NCBI GenBank assembly: GCA_013151585.1
Contig: JAADHY010000070.1
Location: 1 to 11,257, forward strand
Source: Planctomycetota bacterium
GTDB taxonomy: Bacteria > Planctomycetota > Planctomycetia > Planctomycetales > Planctomycetaceae
Direction of reading: 5' to 3'
Length of the DNA stretch: 11,257 bases
Part shown: positions 1 to 6,942 of the stretch, piece by piece
How positions within the stretch are numbered: the first letter of the stretch is position 1
Layout of the letters: every line of letters begins with the position of its first letter
The notes under the pieces: model-generated
Databases searched by the model: none
The model's input: the letters and a program-made list of their open reading frames with translations, nothing else
What the model was told of the DNA's origin: nothing
Made by a program: the position numbers and the translations under genes

Positions 1-182
1 CCATCGCCAAAGGACTTACGTCAAAAAACCGGCCGAAAAAAATTTCGAAATCGCCCAAATTCGCCCTCAACTGGGGAAGTTGGGCTAGGCCTGTGCTTTC
101 GCGGTGGCCGGTAGAATAGCGGGTGGGCACGGAACCGGGCTATTGTTGGAAACGAGCCCGCTGGTAAGAGCATCGCTGTTCG
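1..182. other. Gene-free left edge
   Basis: No coding region is supported here. The segment lies downstream of the minus-strand gene ending at 183. It holds an A-rich stretch with the palindrome CCGGCCG between A runs (about 24-45), a small hairpin near 63-83 (CAACT / AGTTG arms) and an inverted repeat at 136-160 listed separately. On the minus strand the A runs read as T runs, so transcription from the right could end here, but no strong GC stem sits directly before a T run. The window edge may cut a neighbouring gene or its promoter. Confidence 0.5.
136..160 (-). terminator. Weak hairpin downstream of the last isoprenoid-cluster gene
   Basis: Six-base perfect inverted repeat, CGGGCT at 136-141 and AGCCCG at 155-160, with a 13-base loop, starting 22 bases beyond the stop codon at 183-185. 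No T run follows on the minus strand, so it is a poor match to an intrinsic terminator. It may be a Rho-type end, an RNA-stabilising stem or chance in GC-rich DNA. Confidence 0.2.
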
Positions 183-1568
183 CTACCGCACGAACCGCAG
201 TCGCTCGACGAATTGCCGATCGCGGTCGCCGAAACGTTTCAAGTGCTTCGTTTCCACGGCGAAAACCAGCGACACCTGGCGACCGTTCGGTGCCGCACAG
301 AGGTAGTAGATCCACTGCATGTCCAATTTGTTCGCCTGACCCGTCACCGCAACGCGGTAAACGTATCGGCCGTCTCGTGTAGGAATCTCGGCGTCAGTGA
401 CGATTTCTTTCAGCTTGTCGCCGAGTGAGGCTTGGATGTCGGCCACAAACTTGGTCTTGGGCGTGTGCTGTCCGGCCGGCATGCGCGGGACGGGGGACAG
501 GTTGCATTGCGACAGCAACGTGCCGTTGTCGACCAAACGCAGGACGGCCGCGTCCGCCGTGCGGTGGAACACGTGCCACTGGCGGTCGAAAGTGCAAACC
601 ACGTCGCCGAAGAACCGTTCCCGCAACCACAACGCCTCGGCGGGCGGGTCTAATGGGATCCGACGGACGTTGGCGTCGTCCAGAGGCGGAGCCGACGAGG
701 CCGGGGCCCGGGTCAATACGACTTCGGCCGTGACGTCCATTCCTGGAGCGACGCTACCGATCATGCGTTTTTCTTTTTGCGTCAACCGCACGCGACGCAG
801 ATAGCGGTGGCTGGTGTCGAATTCGGCGATTCCGACCACTGAGATGGTCGACAGGGCGCCATAGATCGCCCCTTCAATTTTGCCCTCGAAGGCTATCGTC
901 GCTACATCGCGCTCGATCTGTTGCAATCGGCAGACGAGCTGTGTTTTCTTGACCGCTTCGATGCCCGTCAGCGTGGCCAACAACCATTCGGGCGGCGACC
1001 AAGTTTCGCCCACGGCCACATTTTTTTCCGGTAACAAGGACGTCACGGCCAGGCTGTCCGCGGGCACTTGAAGCAGCATCACCTCATCGGGAGAAAAATG
1101 GTCGTTGACGCAGTACAGCAGGATACCTTCGTGGCGTCCGTGGGCCACGACCAGACGGTGCGCAGCGCGCAGTCGAGAGGTTGTCTTCCGCTGGTTCACG
1201 ATGACGTCCGCTTGGGCGTGCTCGTAATGGCGAACCGATCGCAGCGACTCGGGCCCCGGGCCAGCTCCGTCGAGCAGCCGTTCCCGGTAGCGGAACCGTC
1301 CGTCGACTTTCAGGTCCAAGCTGGCCGCCTTGCCTTCGCCAATCGCTGCCTGCAGCTTGCCGCTAACGTTGAGGCGTATGTCGATTTGATACGTCCGAGC
1401 CGAATCCGCCCTTTCCCGCATTGAAAGGGCTTTCGGCGGATCGGCGGTATCGGCGGGGGTTCCCTCCCCGAAACCGAAACCCGAAAGAATCCATCCCGCC
1501 AAGATCGCGGAAAGCCACCGACAGCGTTCGCGCACAACAGGTCTAACCGGGTTGCATCGTGGTCGCAT
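183..1568 (-). CDS. Secreted or membrane-anchored planctomycete protein of unknown function, 461 aa
   Basis: The start is placed at ATG 1568 rather than at the in-frame ATG 1610 because GGAGG lies at 1576-1580, seven bases upstream. The N-terminus has a basic segment (RPVVRERCR) followed by a hydrophobic stretch at about residues 18-34, which looks like a signal peptide or single anchor. There is no lipobox I would trust. The middle is beta-rich, including VAVGETWSPPEWLLATLTG and a segment around EGAIYGALSTISVVG. The last about 130 residues (RQWHVFHRT, CNLSP, WIYYLCAAPNGRQVSLVFAV, FVERLRF) resemble the fold-sized C-terminal unit of PsbP/DcrB-like extracytoplasmic proteins, a weak comparison made by eye. 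I recognise this overall layout only from uncharacterised planctomycete proteins. It follows dxs by 66 bases on the same strand, so cotranscription is likely, but a link to isoprenoids is not shown. The function is unknown. Confidence 0.85.
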   Translation of the reverse strand: MRPRCNPVRPVVRERCRWLSAILAGWILSGFGFGEGTPADTADPPKALSMRERADSARTYQIDIRLNVSGKLQAAIGEGKAASLDLKVDGRFRYRERLLDGAGPGPESLRSVRHYEHAQADVIVNQRKTTSRLRAAHRLVVAHGRHEGILLYCVNDHFSPDEVMLLQVPADSLAVTSLLPEKNVAVGETWSPPEWLLATLTGIEAVKKTQLVCRLQQIERDVATIAFEGKIEGAIYGALSTISVVGIAEFDTSHRYLRRVRLTQKEKRMIGSVAPGMDVTAEVVLTRAPASSAPPLDDANVRRIPLDPPAEALWLRERFFGDVVCTFDRQWHVFHRTADAAVLRLVDNGTLLSQCNLSPVPRMPAGQHTPKTKFVADIQASLGDKLKEIVTDAEIPTRDGRYVYRVAVTGQANKLDMQWIYYLCAAPNGRQVSLVFAVETKHLKRFGDRDRQFVERLRFVR

Positions 1569-1575
1569 CGGGCAT

Positions 1576-1580
1576 CCTCC
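1576..1580 (-). promoter_or_regulatory. Ribosome binding site deciding the start at 1568
   Basis: GGAGG on the minus strand, seven bases before ATG 1568. It supports this start over the upstream in-frame ATG at 1610, which would add 14 residues in front of the signal-peptide-like region. Confidence 0.7.
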
Positions 1581-1634
1581 GTGACAATTGGGCGCCGCTG
1601 ACGGCCGCAAAGGGAAAAGGCGTCTGCAACGGAA

Positions 1635-3602
1635 TCACCGATCCGAAAGCGGCGGCGATGAAGCCAACCGGTGCGGGGGTTCCGAGCGAGTGTCTTCTTG
1701 AGGGTGTCCGAGAAGTGCCCGGCCCTGAGCCATCTCGTGAGCGGCCTCAACCAACCCTTCCACGTCCAGGCCCAGCTCGGCCAGTAGCTCGTCCCGTTCC
1801 CCGTGCTCGATGAACCGGTCGGGCAAGCCGAGACATCGTACATGGGCCGTACTCAAACCGGCTGCGTTGGCGGCTTCTAGGACCGCCGAACCAAAACCGC
1901 CGCACAGCGAGCCCTCTTCCACAGTGATCACGAAGCCGGTCTCTGCGATGGCTCGCAAGATCGTTTCGGTATCGATCGGTTTGGCGAACCGGGCGTTGAT
2001 GACGCCTACGTCGATTCCCTCGTGACGCAAGCGCGCGGCCGCCTCTACGCAGCGCGCGAAAAGGGTTCCGTAAGCGACGAACATGCCGTCTTCGCCCCAC
2101 TCATAAACCTCCGCTCGCCCCAATTCCACTTCCGCCACCGGACGATCCACCTGATCCACCGATGCTTTCGGATATCGGATCGAAACCGGGCCGGGATAAT
2201 CGAGGGCGAAACGCAACATCGGCTCCACGTCTTGTTCGTCCCCCGGTGCCATCACAACCATGTTCGGGAAAACCCGCATGTACGTGTTGTCGAAGGCTCC
2301 GTGGTGAGTCGGTCCGTCCGGCCCGGCGAGCCCCGCTCGGTCCAGACAGAATGTGACGGGCAGATTCTGAAGCGCCACTTCTTGGAAAATCTGATCGAAA
2401 CTGCGTTGCAAGAACGTGCTGTAGATGTCGACAATGGGCCGAGCTCCCGCCTTGGCCATGCCCGCCGCGAAAGCGACCGCGTGACCTTCGCAGATGCCCG
2501 TATCGAAGAACCGATCGGGGAAGTCATCGCGGATGCGGTTCAGCTTGTTGCCCGTGCACATGGCCGCCGTCAACACCACGACGCGGTCGTCCCGCTTCAT
2601 TGCCTTGTAGATCGCCCGGCTGACGACGTCCGTGTAGGCGTCGCCTTTTTTCGGCTGAACCGGGACGATTTCACCGTCGCCGTTCCGCACGAAAGGTGGC
2701 GGAGAATGAAACGTGACCGGGTCTTCGCACGCTGGCTTGAAGCCGTGTCCTTTTTCCGTGAAGACGTGAAGCAGCACCGGGCCTTCAGCGTCCTTAACCA
2801 GCTCCAGGTACCGCCGCAATGCGAATAGATCGTGTCCGTCGACGGGCCCGATGTATCGGAACCCCAGCTCCTCAAAAAGCATGCCGCCGTGCAACAGGCT
2901 TTTCAGCGCCTCTTTGAACTGCCCGAGCATATTCTCGACCGACTCGCCGACCAGCGGGACCTTGCTCAGCAGCCGAGAGACGTCCCGCTTCAGCCCGTTG
3001 TAGAACGAGGCCATCCGGGCTTTGTCTAGGTACTCGGCTAAGCCGCCGACCCGCGGACAGATCCCCATCTTGTTGTCGTTGAGAATGACCAGCAGGTTCT
3101 TCTTCAGCCCCGCCGCGTTGTTGAGGGCTTCGAAGACGATTCCCGAAGGCAGCGCCGCATCGCCGATCACCGCGACGGCGCGGCGGTTCGTCTTCGAGAG
3201 CAGGTCGTCGCCGGCTTTCAGCCCGAGCACGGTCGAGACGCTCGCCCCGGCATGCCCTGTCAAGAACAGGTCGAACGGGCTTTCTTCCGGATTCGGGTAG
3301 CCCATCAACCCGCCTTTGCGCCGGATCGTCGGAAACAGGTGGAACCGTCCGGTAACCAGTTTGTGCGGGTAGATCTGGTGGCCGGTGTCCCAGATGAGCC
3401 GGTCGTGCGAGAAATCAAAGACCAGGTGCAGCGCGAGGCACAGCTCCACCACGCCCAAGTTGCTGGCGAAGTGAGCGGTTCGGTCCGCACAAACCATGCA
3501 AAGGGCTTCCCGGATTTCGTCGGCCAGTTTCAGGAGCTGGTCGTCAGAGAGCGAACGCAGGTCTTCCGGGGACCGGATCTGCGAAAGCAGTTCGAATTGC
3601 AT
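1635..3602 (-). CDS. dxs: 1-deoxy-D-xylulose-5-phosphate synthase, 655 aa
   Basis: Catalyses the thiamine-diphosphate-dependent condensation of pyruvate and glyceraldehyde 3-phosphate to DXP, the entry step of the MEP isoprenoid pathway, in the cytoplasm. Visible features: active-site-type His44 in HFASNLGVVELCLALH; DTGHQIYPHKLVTGR at 72-86; the TPP/Mg segment from GDAALPSG (147) to NDN (175-177); EKGHG at 283-287; the catalytic Glu372 in GICEGHAVAFAAG; and the transketolase signature DRAGLAGPDGPTHHG at 421-435. The C-terminal domain runs to about 620, followed by a Pro/Ser/Arg-rich tail of about 30 residues. The length is close to the family's usual 620-650. The start is ATG 3602, which overlaps the ispA stop as TGATG; an upstream in-frame codon at 3683 would lie inside ispA. 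The overlap implies translational coupling. The GDG of the TPP motif reads GDA here, which I believe is a planctomycete-type variant rather than a defect. Confidence 0.97.
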   Translation of the reverse strand: MQFELLSQIRSPEDLRSLSDDQLLKLADEIREALCMVCADRTAHFASNLGVVELCLALHLVFDFSHDRLIWDTGHQIYPHKLVTGRFHLFPTIRRKGGLMGYPNPEESPFDLFLTGHAGASVSTVLGLKAGDDLLSKTNRRAVAVIGDAALPSGIVFEALNNAAGLKKNLLVILNDNKMGICPRVGGLAEYLDKARMASFYNGLKRDVSRLLSKVPLVGESVENMLGQFKEALKSLLHGGMLFEELGFRYIGPVDGHDLFALRRYLELVKDAEGPVLLHVFTEKGHGFKPACEDPVTFHSPPPFVRNGDGEIVPVQPKKGDAYTDVVSRAIYKAMKRDDRVVVLTAAMCTGNKLNRIRDDFPDRFFDTGICEGHAVAFAAGMAKAGARPIVDIYSTFLQRSFDQIFQEVALQNLPVTFCLDRAGLAGPDGPTHHGAFDNTYMRVFPNMVVMAPGDEQDVEPMLRFALDYPGPVSIRYPKASVDQVDRPVAEVELGRAEVYEWGEDGMFVAYGTLFARCVEAAARLRHEGIDVGVINARFAKPIDTETILRAIAETGFVITVEEGSLCGGFGSAVLEAANAAGLSTAHVRCLGLPDRFIEHGERDELLAELGLDVEGLVEAAHEMAQGRALLGHPQEDTRSEPPHRLASSPPLSDR

Positions 3603-3604
3603 CA
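3600..3604 (-). promoter_or_regulatory. TGATG stop-start overlap coupling ispA and dxs
   Basis: The ispA stop TGA (3604-3602) and the dxs start ATG (3602-3600) share one base. This arrangement usually allows re-initiation by the terminating ribosome. It also fixes the dxs start, since the sequence before it (GGGAAGAG) is only a modest Shine-Dalgarno. Confidence 0.75.
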
Positions 3605-4594
3605 ATGGTCTCTTCCCAAGACGAAATGCGCCAACGCTTCCAGTCGTCGGCCTCCCTCGCCGAGTGGAGCGATCCAACGGCACGCCTCCTCGATCAGGGC
3701 GCGTGCTCGCGCTCGGCTTTCGTCCACACCGAGCAGACCCGGATAAGTTAGTTTGCCGTGGTCAGCATCTTTGTGAACCTCTTTCCCTATTTTGGCCGCA
3801 TCGCCGAGAATATCCAAGAGATCATCGGTAATTTGGAAGGCTAATCCGAGACATCGGCCGTAATTTTCCAGACGATCGCGAATCTCCGAAGGGGCTCCGG
3901 CGACACGAGCTCCCAAGGTCAGCGCGCATGTCAGCAGTCGACCCGTTTTGCGACGATGAATCGCCTCCAGCCGCTCCAATTGGCCCGCTTCGTCGGCGCG
4001 GCTGGCCGCCAGGGCGTCGCTCTTCGTGGTCGGGAGAGCCGAAACCGCTGGCGATCCCTCGAGCTCGCGGAGTGGCGGCTCGCTGAGCGTTTCGGCTTCC
4101 AGATCGGCGACCTGTCCACCGACCATCCCTTCGGCTCCCGCCGCCGAGGCCAAATCCGCACAGCAAGCAGCGGCTACCTCCGGCGGCTCGACGTCGCGTG
4201 CCAGGATTTCGAAGGCCAGCGTCAGCAGTCCGTCGCCAGCCAGAATGGCCATGGCTTCGCCGAAAACCTTGTGGTTGGTCGGTCGGCCACGCCGCAGATC
4301 GTCGTCGTCCATAGCTGGCAAATCGTCGTGGATCAACGAGTAGGTATGGATCATCTCGATCGCGCAGGCCGCTGGCAGCGCAGCCTCGATACGACCCCCG
4401 CACGCTTCACACGACAGAAGCACCAAGACCGGCCGAAGCCGCTTTCCACCGGCCAAAAGGCTATAAGCCATCGACTCCCGCAGCCGATGGGGACAATCCG
4501 CGCTGAGCTCGTTCAGATACCGTTGCAGCCGGGCGTCGATCTGCTCGCGCAGCTCGTGCCACATGTCGGTCAGCAAACGGGTTGGATCGCTCAT
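3602..4594 (-). CDS. ispA: Farnesyl diphosphate synthase (polyprenyl synthetase family), 330 aa
   Basis: Condenses dimethylallyl and isopentenyl diphosphates to geranyl and then farnesyl diphosphate in the cytoplasm. Visible motifs: GGKRLRP at 49-55 for substrate binding; the first Asp-rich motif DDLPAMDDDD at 90-99 with the bacterial two-residue insertion; GRPTNHK at 103-109; GMVGGQVADLEAE at 156-168; HRRKTGRL at 213-220; and the second Asp-rich motif in QITDDLLDILG at 254-264, followed by GKEVHKDADHGKLTYP. IHTYSLIHDD before the first motif is like E. coli IspA, which favours a C15 product, although a C20 product cannot be excluded. An extra stretch of about 30 residues lies between 168 and 206, where relatives have a short loop. 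The gene is the first of the ispA-dxs pair, with its TGA overlapping the dxs ATG. The Shine-Dalgarno before ATG 4594 is weak. No xseB gene lies upstream, although it is a common neighbour of ispA in other bacteria. Confidence 0.95.
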   Translation of the reverse strand: MSDPTRLLTDMWHELREQIDARLQRYLNELSADCPHRLRESMAYSLLAGGKRLRPVLVLLSCEACGGRIEAALPAACAIEMIHTYSLIHDDLPAMDDDDLRRGRPTNHKVFGEAMAILAGDGLLTLAFEILARDVEPPEVAAACCADLASAAGAEGMVGGQVADLEAETLSEPPLRELEGSPAVSALPTTKSDALAASRADEAGQLERLEAIHRRKTGRLLTCALTLGARVAGAPSEIRDRLENYGRCLGLAFQITDDLLDILGDAAKIGKEVHKDADHGKLTYPGLLGVDESRARARALIEEACRWIAPLGEGGRRLEALAHFVLGRDH

Positions 4595-5173
4595 GAAAAA
4601 GGTCCCGACACAGTTGCCCGCCCAAGCGGCCGGCCTCGGCTCGCCTCACTGTTCGCCATGGTGCCGCCACTGCCTCGTTTCGGTCCATGCTAATGCATGG
4701 TTAAGATATCGAGAAGTCCAATCGGCCGGGGCCGATGGCGCTGTTGGGCGGCTAGGAACAACGCGCCCCCAAAAGCCGGGCCGACACATCTGCTTGGCCC
4801 TGAACGCCAACGGCGATGACGCACGCTGAACAGCCAGAAGTTCACGACTCAAAGTGTAAGTCTCAACCGGACGAGACTCTCGCGCAAAGTCGCAAAGACC
4901 GCTGGGGATGTGGAAACCGTGTTTACGAAAGGCCTTAGGCACCGGGCATCCCTTCCTGGTGCGTCGCAAGGCGCATCCCCTGACACGAAAATACGCTCGG
5001 TCTGTGGAAGTCGGAATCGTTTGAAATCGCCACCACGTTTTCTGCGTCTCGGCGCGAGGATGACTTACTATTTGAGAAGTACAAGAACGCCGAGCGGCTT
5101 CTGGGATGACGCCGATGATCGCCGGAGCGACGGGGCCGCTCGTTGCCGTGCAAAGATATTGCCTATATCAGAT
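4595..5173. other. Gene-free stretch between the two operons
   Basis: No reading frame in this stretch has recognisable domains or a convincing ribosome binding site. It should contain the promoter of ispA, read on the minus strand. Small structures seen: palindromes at 4685-4700 and 4721-4736 (separate entry), a perfect 6-base hairpin AGTCTC/GAGACT at 4859-4878, and a doubled CGCAAAG at 4883-4897. The part from about 4900 to 5160 shows nothing I can interpret. Confidence 0.55.
4685..4736 (-). promoter_or_regulatory. Two short palindromes and a possible -35 element upstream of ispA
   Basis: CCATGC-TAAT-GCATGG at 4685-4700 and ATCGGCC-GG-GGCCGAT at 4721-4736 are perfect inverted repeats, 90-140 bases before the ispA start. 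Between and partly over them the minus strand reads TTGGAC (4721-4716), a fair -35 box, but no good -10 box follows at the usual distance. They could be operator sites or chance. Confidence 0.2.
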
Positions 5174-5306
5174 TTCGCAATTCTGGAACACTAACCCGGT
5201 GCGCGAGCGAAACGGGACGGCAAACGGTGGGAGCCTCGCTCGCGCTTCAGGCGCTTCGGGTTAGTGTGGCCACTTGACTTCTCTTGAGATGTTCCAGAAT
5301 CGCGAA
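5174..5306. repeat. Nested three-tier inverted repeat, about 133 bases
   Basis: Three pairs of arms are nested around one centre. Outer: TTCGCAATTCTGGAAC (5174-5189) against GTTCCAGAATCGCGAA (5291-5306), one mismatch in 16. Middle: ACACTAACCCG (5188-5198) against CGGGTTAGTGT (5257-5267), perfect. Inner: GCGCGAGCGA (5201-5210) against TCGCTCGCGC (5236-5245), perfect, with a loop of about 25 bases. The right half, with CTTCGGGTTAGTGTGG, resembles a dispersed repeat I associate with Pirellulales genomes; this is from memory and unverified. It lies 67 bases beyond the stop of the sigma-factor operon, so its transcript could fold into a long stem that ends or protects that mRNA. It could also be a non-coding miniature element. 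I see no coding capacity and no clear target-site duplication. Confidence 0.75.
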
Positions 5307-5373
5307 AAGTCATTTGGCTTGTTCCGTTTGCAGGACGAGCGAGCGGACCGCAAAGTGCATGCGGTGACCCGGA

Positions 5374-6927
5374 TTACCACTCGCTCGGCGGCGGAACGGG
5401 TGTCCGGTCGTTGCGGATCAGCAGCAGGCGTAGGATAGCCGGCTTGATGGTTTGCGGCAGGAAGCGCACGGACCCGTCGCAAAACGCCGCGTTGAATCCT
5501 CCGTGGAACTGGCCTCCTAGACCTCGGCCAGGATTGTCCGGATCATAAGGCAGCCCCTCCGGCTTGGTCCAGATTACCGCACGGTCGTCGTCCACCTCGA
5601 CGATCATGATCGTGTTGCTCGTCCCGTCCGCGATATCTCGCAGGCGCACAGCCTGGTCCGGCGGAAAGACGGTTCCCTTGCCGGAGACGACGCGGTAGGT
5701 GGACAGCCCCTGCTTGGCAGAAAACTTCGATGCGGGGCAGCGGAAGACGGCCGGCATCTTGTCAATCAGCTCCCGGTTGTGCGGGCTGTCCCACGGCTCA
5801 TCCAGATGGAACTGCTCGTACAGTTCGCGCTGATCGAGGTGCGGCAGGAGGTGAACCCGCCAGCTCAAAAGGGGCTTGCCATCCGGGCCCGTGCTGCCGA
5901 CCGGAGGGAACGTTTTGTGTCTGTCGTGATAGAAGTGCATAGCCAGGGCGAGACGCTTCAGGTTGCTCATCGATTGCGTGCGATGGGTTCGAGCCCGGGC
6001 GGCTTCGAGCGGCGGTCCGATCATTTCAAGAAGAGCGTTCAGGCTGCCGTCCTCTTCGCTCAAAGTGAGCACGACTCGGCTGCCTTCGACTTGGGGCGTC
6101 AGCAATCGGAAGGCCGTGTCAAAGTCTCTCACCATCCCGCGAGCCTTTTCCTGGACCGACAGGCGCCGGAGAAAATCGAGCCACATGGTACGAAGCGCGG
6201 TGGCCGCTTGAGCGTCTCGGGATTGGATGACCAGCCGGACGGACATTCTCGGCGGTCCGTCCACGCTGAGGGCTCCCCAGAGCACGCCTTCAGTCAGGAT
6301 CGTGCTCGGTCTTCCACCGAGCGGCGCTGGCAGCGTCGGCATCAGTTCTTCAATGACGCGACGTGAGTACGGCGGAGGCAAAAGCAGCACCTGGATCGCG
6401 GCGTCGCCAGCGGCTTTGAAAGCTTCGACCAGCTCCGGCCGGGGAGTCGGCTCCAGTTCTCGAAGCCATTGGTTGGCCCATCGGTTGCCGGCCACCAGGA
6501 CGTCTCCTCTACGCTCGCACAAAGGAGCCTCTTTCTCAAATATGGCGTGCAATTGATCTGCCTTGGCTCCCTCGGCGAGCGGCACGATGAACAGCGGAGC
6601 TCCTCGGGCAACGTCGGCAAGGGTGTAGACGAAATACAGCGTCCGTGCGCCAGTCCTCAAGAACGCTTCGCGCGTACGTTGTAAATCCCGCTGCACCTCT
6701 TCGGGCGTCTCTGCGAGCTTCGCTATGGGGATCAGCCTCGCGACCTTGTCCACCAGCGGCTTCACTTGCATGCGCGCAAAATCGACGCGCACGACTGCGA
6801 ATGTGTGCTCATCCAGGAAAGAGGCGACCTGCTTGGCTCGCGCGGCCGCACCCGGTGCTCGGTCCGCCGCCAACAGATAAGGGTTCCCCAGCAACAGCAA
6901 AAAAGTCACGGGCATAATCCTACACAT
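5374..6927 (-). CDS. Exported DUF1559 protein, 517 aa
   Basis: The start is placed at ATG 6927, six bases after GAGGGGGA, rather than at GTG 6933, which would touch that site. The N-terminus MCRIMPVTFLLLLGNPYLLAA looks like a signal peptide ending near residue 20. Residues about 30-305 form a region I do not recognise. From about 307 the DUF1559 pattern starts: SMSNLKRLALAMHFYHDRH with TFPP, LSWRVHLLPHLDQRELY, FHLDEPWDSPHN, FRCPAS, DGTSNTIMIVE, and the terminal HGGFNAAFCDGSVRFL (475-490), the H-x-DG motif typical of planctomycetes. Most DUF1559 proteins begin with a prepilin-like methylation segment; this one does not. It is the last gene of the sigma-factor operon, 15 bases after the previous stop. 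Its role is unknown; an extracytoplasmic structural or binding role is a guess. Confidence 0.92.
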   Translation of the reverse strand: MCRIMPVTFLLLLGNPYLLAADRAPGAAARAKQVASFLDEHTFAVVRVDFARMQVKPLVDKVARLIPIAKLAETPEEVQRDLQRTREAFLRTGARTLYFVYTLADVARGAPLFIVPLAEGAKADQLHAIFEKEAPLCERRGDVLVAGNRWANQWLRELEPTPRPELVEAFKAAGDAAIQVLLLPPPYSRRVIEELMPTLPAPLGGRPSTILTEGVLWGALSVDGPPRMSVRLVIQSRDAQAATALRTMWLDFLRRLSVQEKARGMVRDFDTAFRLLTPQVEGSRVVLTLSEEDGSLNALLEMIGPPLEAARARTHRTQSMSNLKRLALAMHFYHDRHKTFPPVGSTGPDGKPLLSWRVHLLPHLDQRELYEQFHLDEPWDSPHNRELIDKMPAVFRCPASKFSAKQGLSTYRVVSGKGTVFPPDQAVRLRDIADGTSNTIMIVEVDDDRAVIWTKPEGLPYDPDNPGRGLGGQFHGGFNAAFCDGSVRFLPQTIKPAILRLLLIRNDRTPVPPPSEW

Positions 6928-6933
6928 GGGCAC

Positions 6934-6941
6934 TCCCCCTC
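6934..6941 (-). promoter_or_regulatory. Strong ribosome binding site of the DUF1559 gene
   Basis: GAGGGGGA on the minus strand, six bases before ATG 6927. It decides between GTG 6933 (no room for a spacer) and ATG 6927. Confidence 0.65.
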
Positions 6942-6942
6942 A

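Noticed and set aside
1..182. tRNA or small RNA at the left edge
   Set aside because: No cloverleaf, GTTCRA-type T-loop or acceptor stem could be assembled; only small hairpins are present.
2022..2828. Plus-strand open frame of 268 codons
   Set aside because: It lies wholly opposite dxs, whose motifs are unmistakable. Long antisense frames are common in GC-rich coding DNA, and its product shows no domain.
3956..4693. Plus-strand open frame of 245 codons
   Set aside because: Antisense to ispA and its leader; low-complexity product with no recognisable motif.
4646..4969. Minus-strand frame of 107 codons in the inter-operon gap
   Set aside because: No ribosome binding site, no domain and an irregular composition; it would also occupy the expected ispA promoter region.
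4910..5194. Plus-strand frame of 94 codons in the inter-operon gap
   Set aside because: No recognisable motif, and its end runs into the nested palindrome.
5261..5482. Minus-strand frame of 73 codons across the palindrome
   Set aside because: Overlaps the 3' end of the DUF1559 gene in another frame and is partly made of repeat sequence.
5779..6366. Plus-strand open frame of 195 codons
   Set aside because: Shadow of the DUF1559 gene on the opposite strand.
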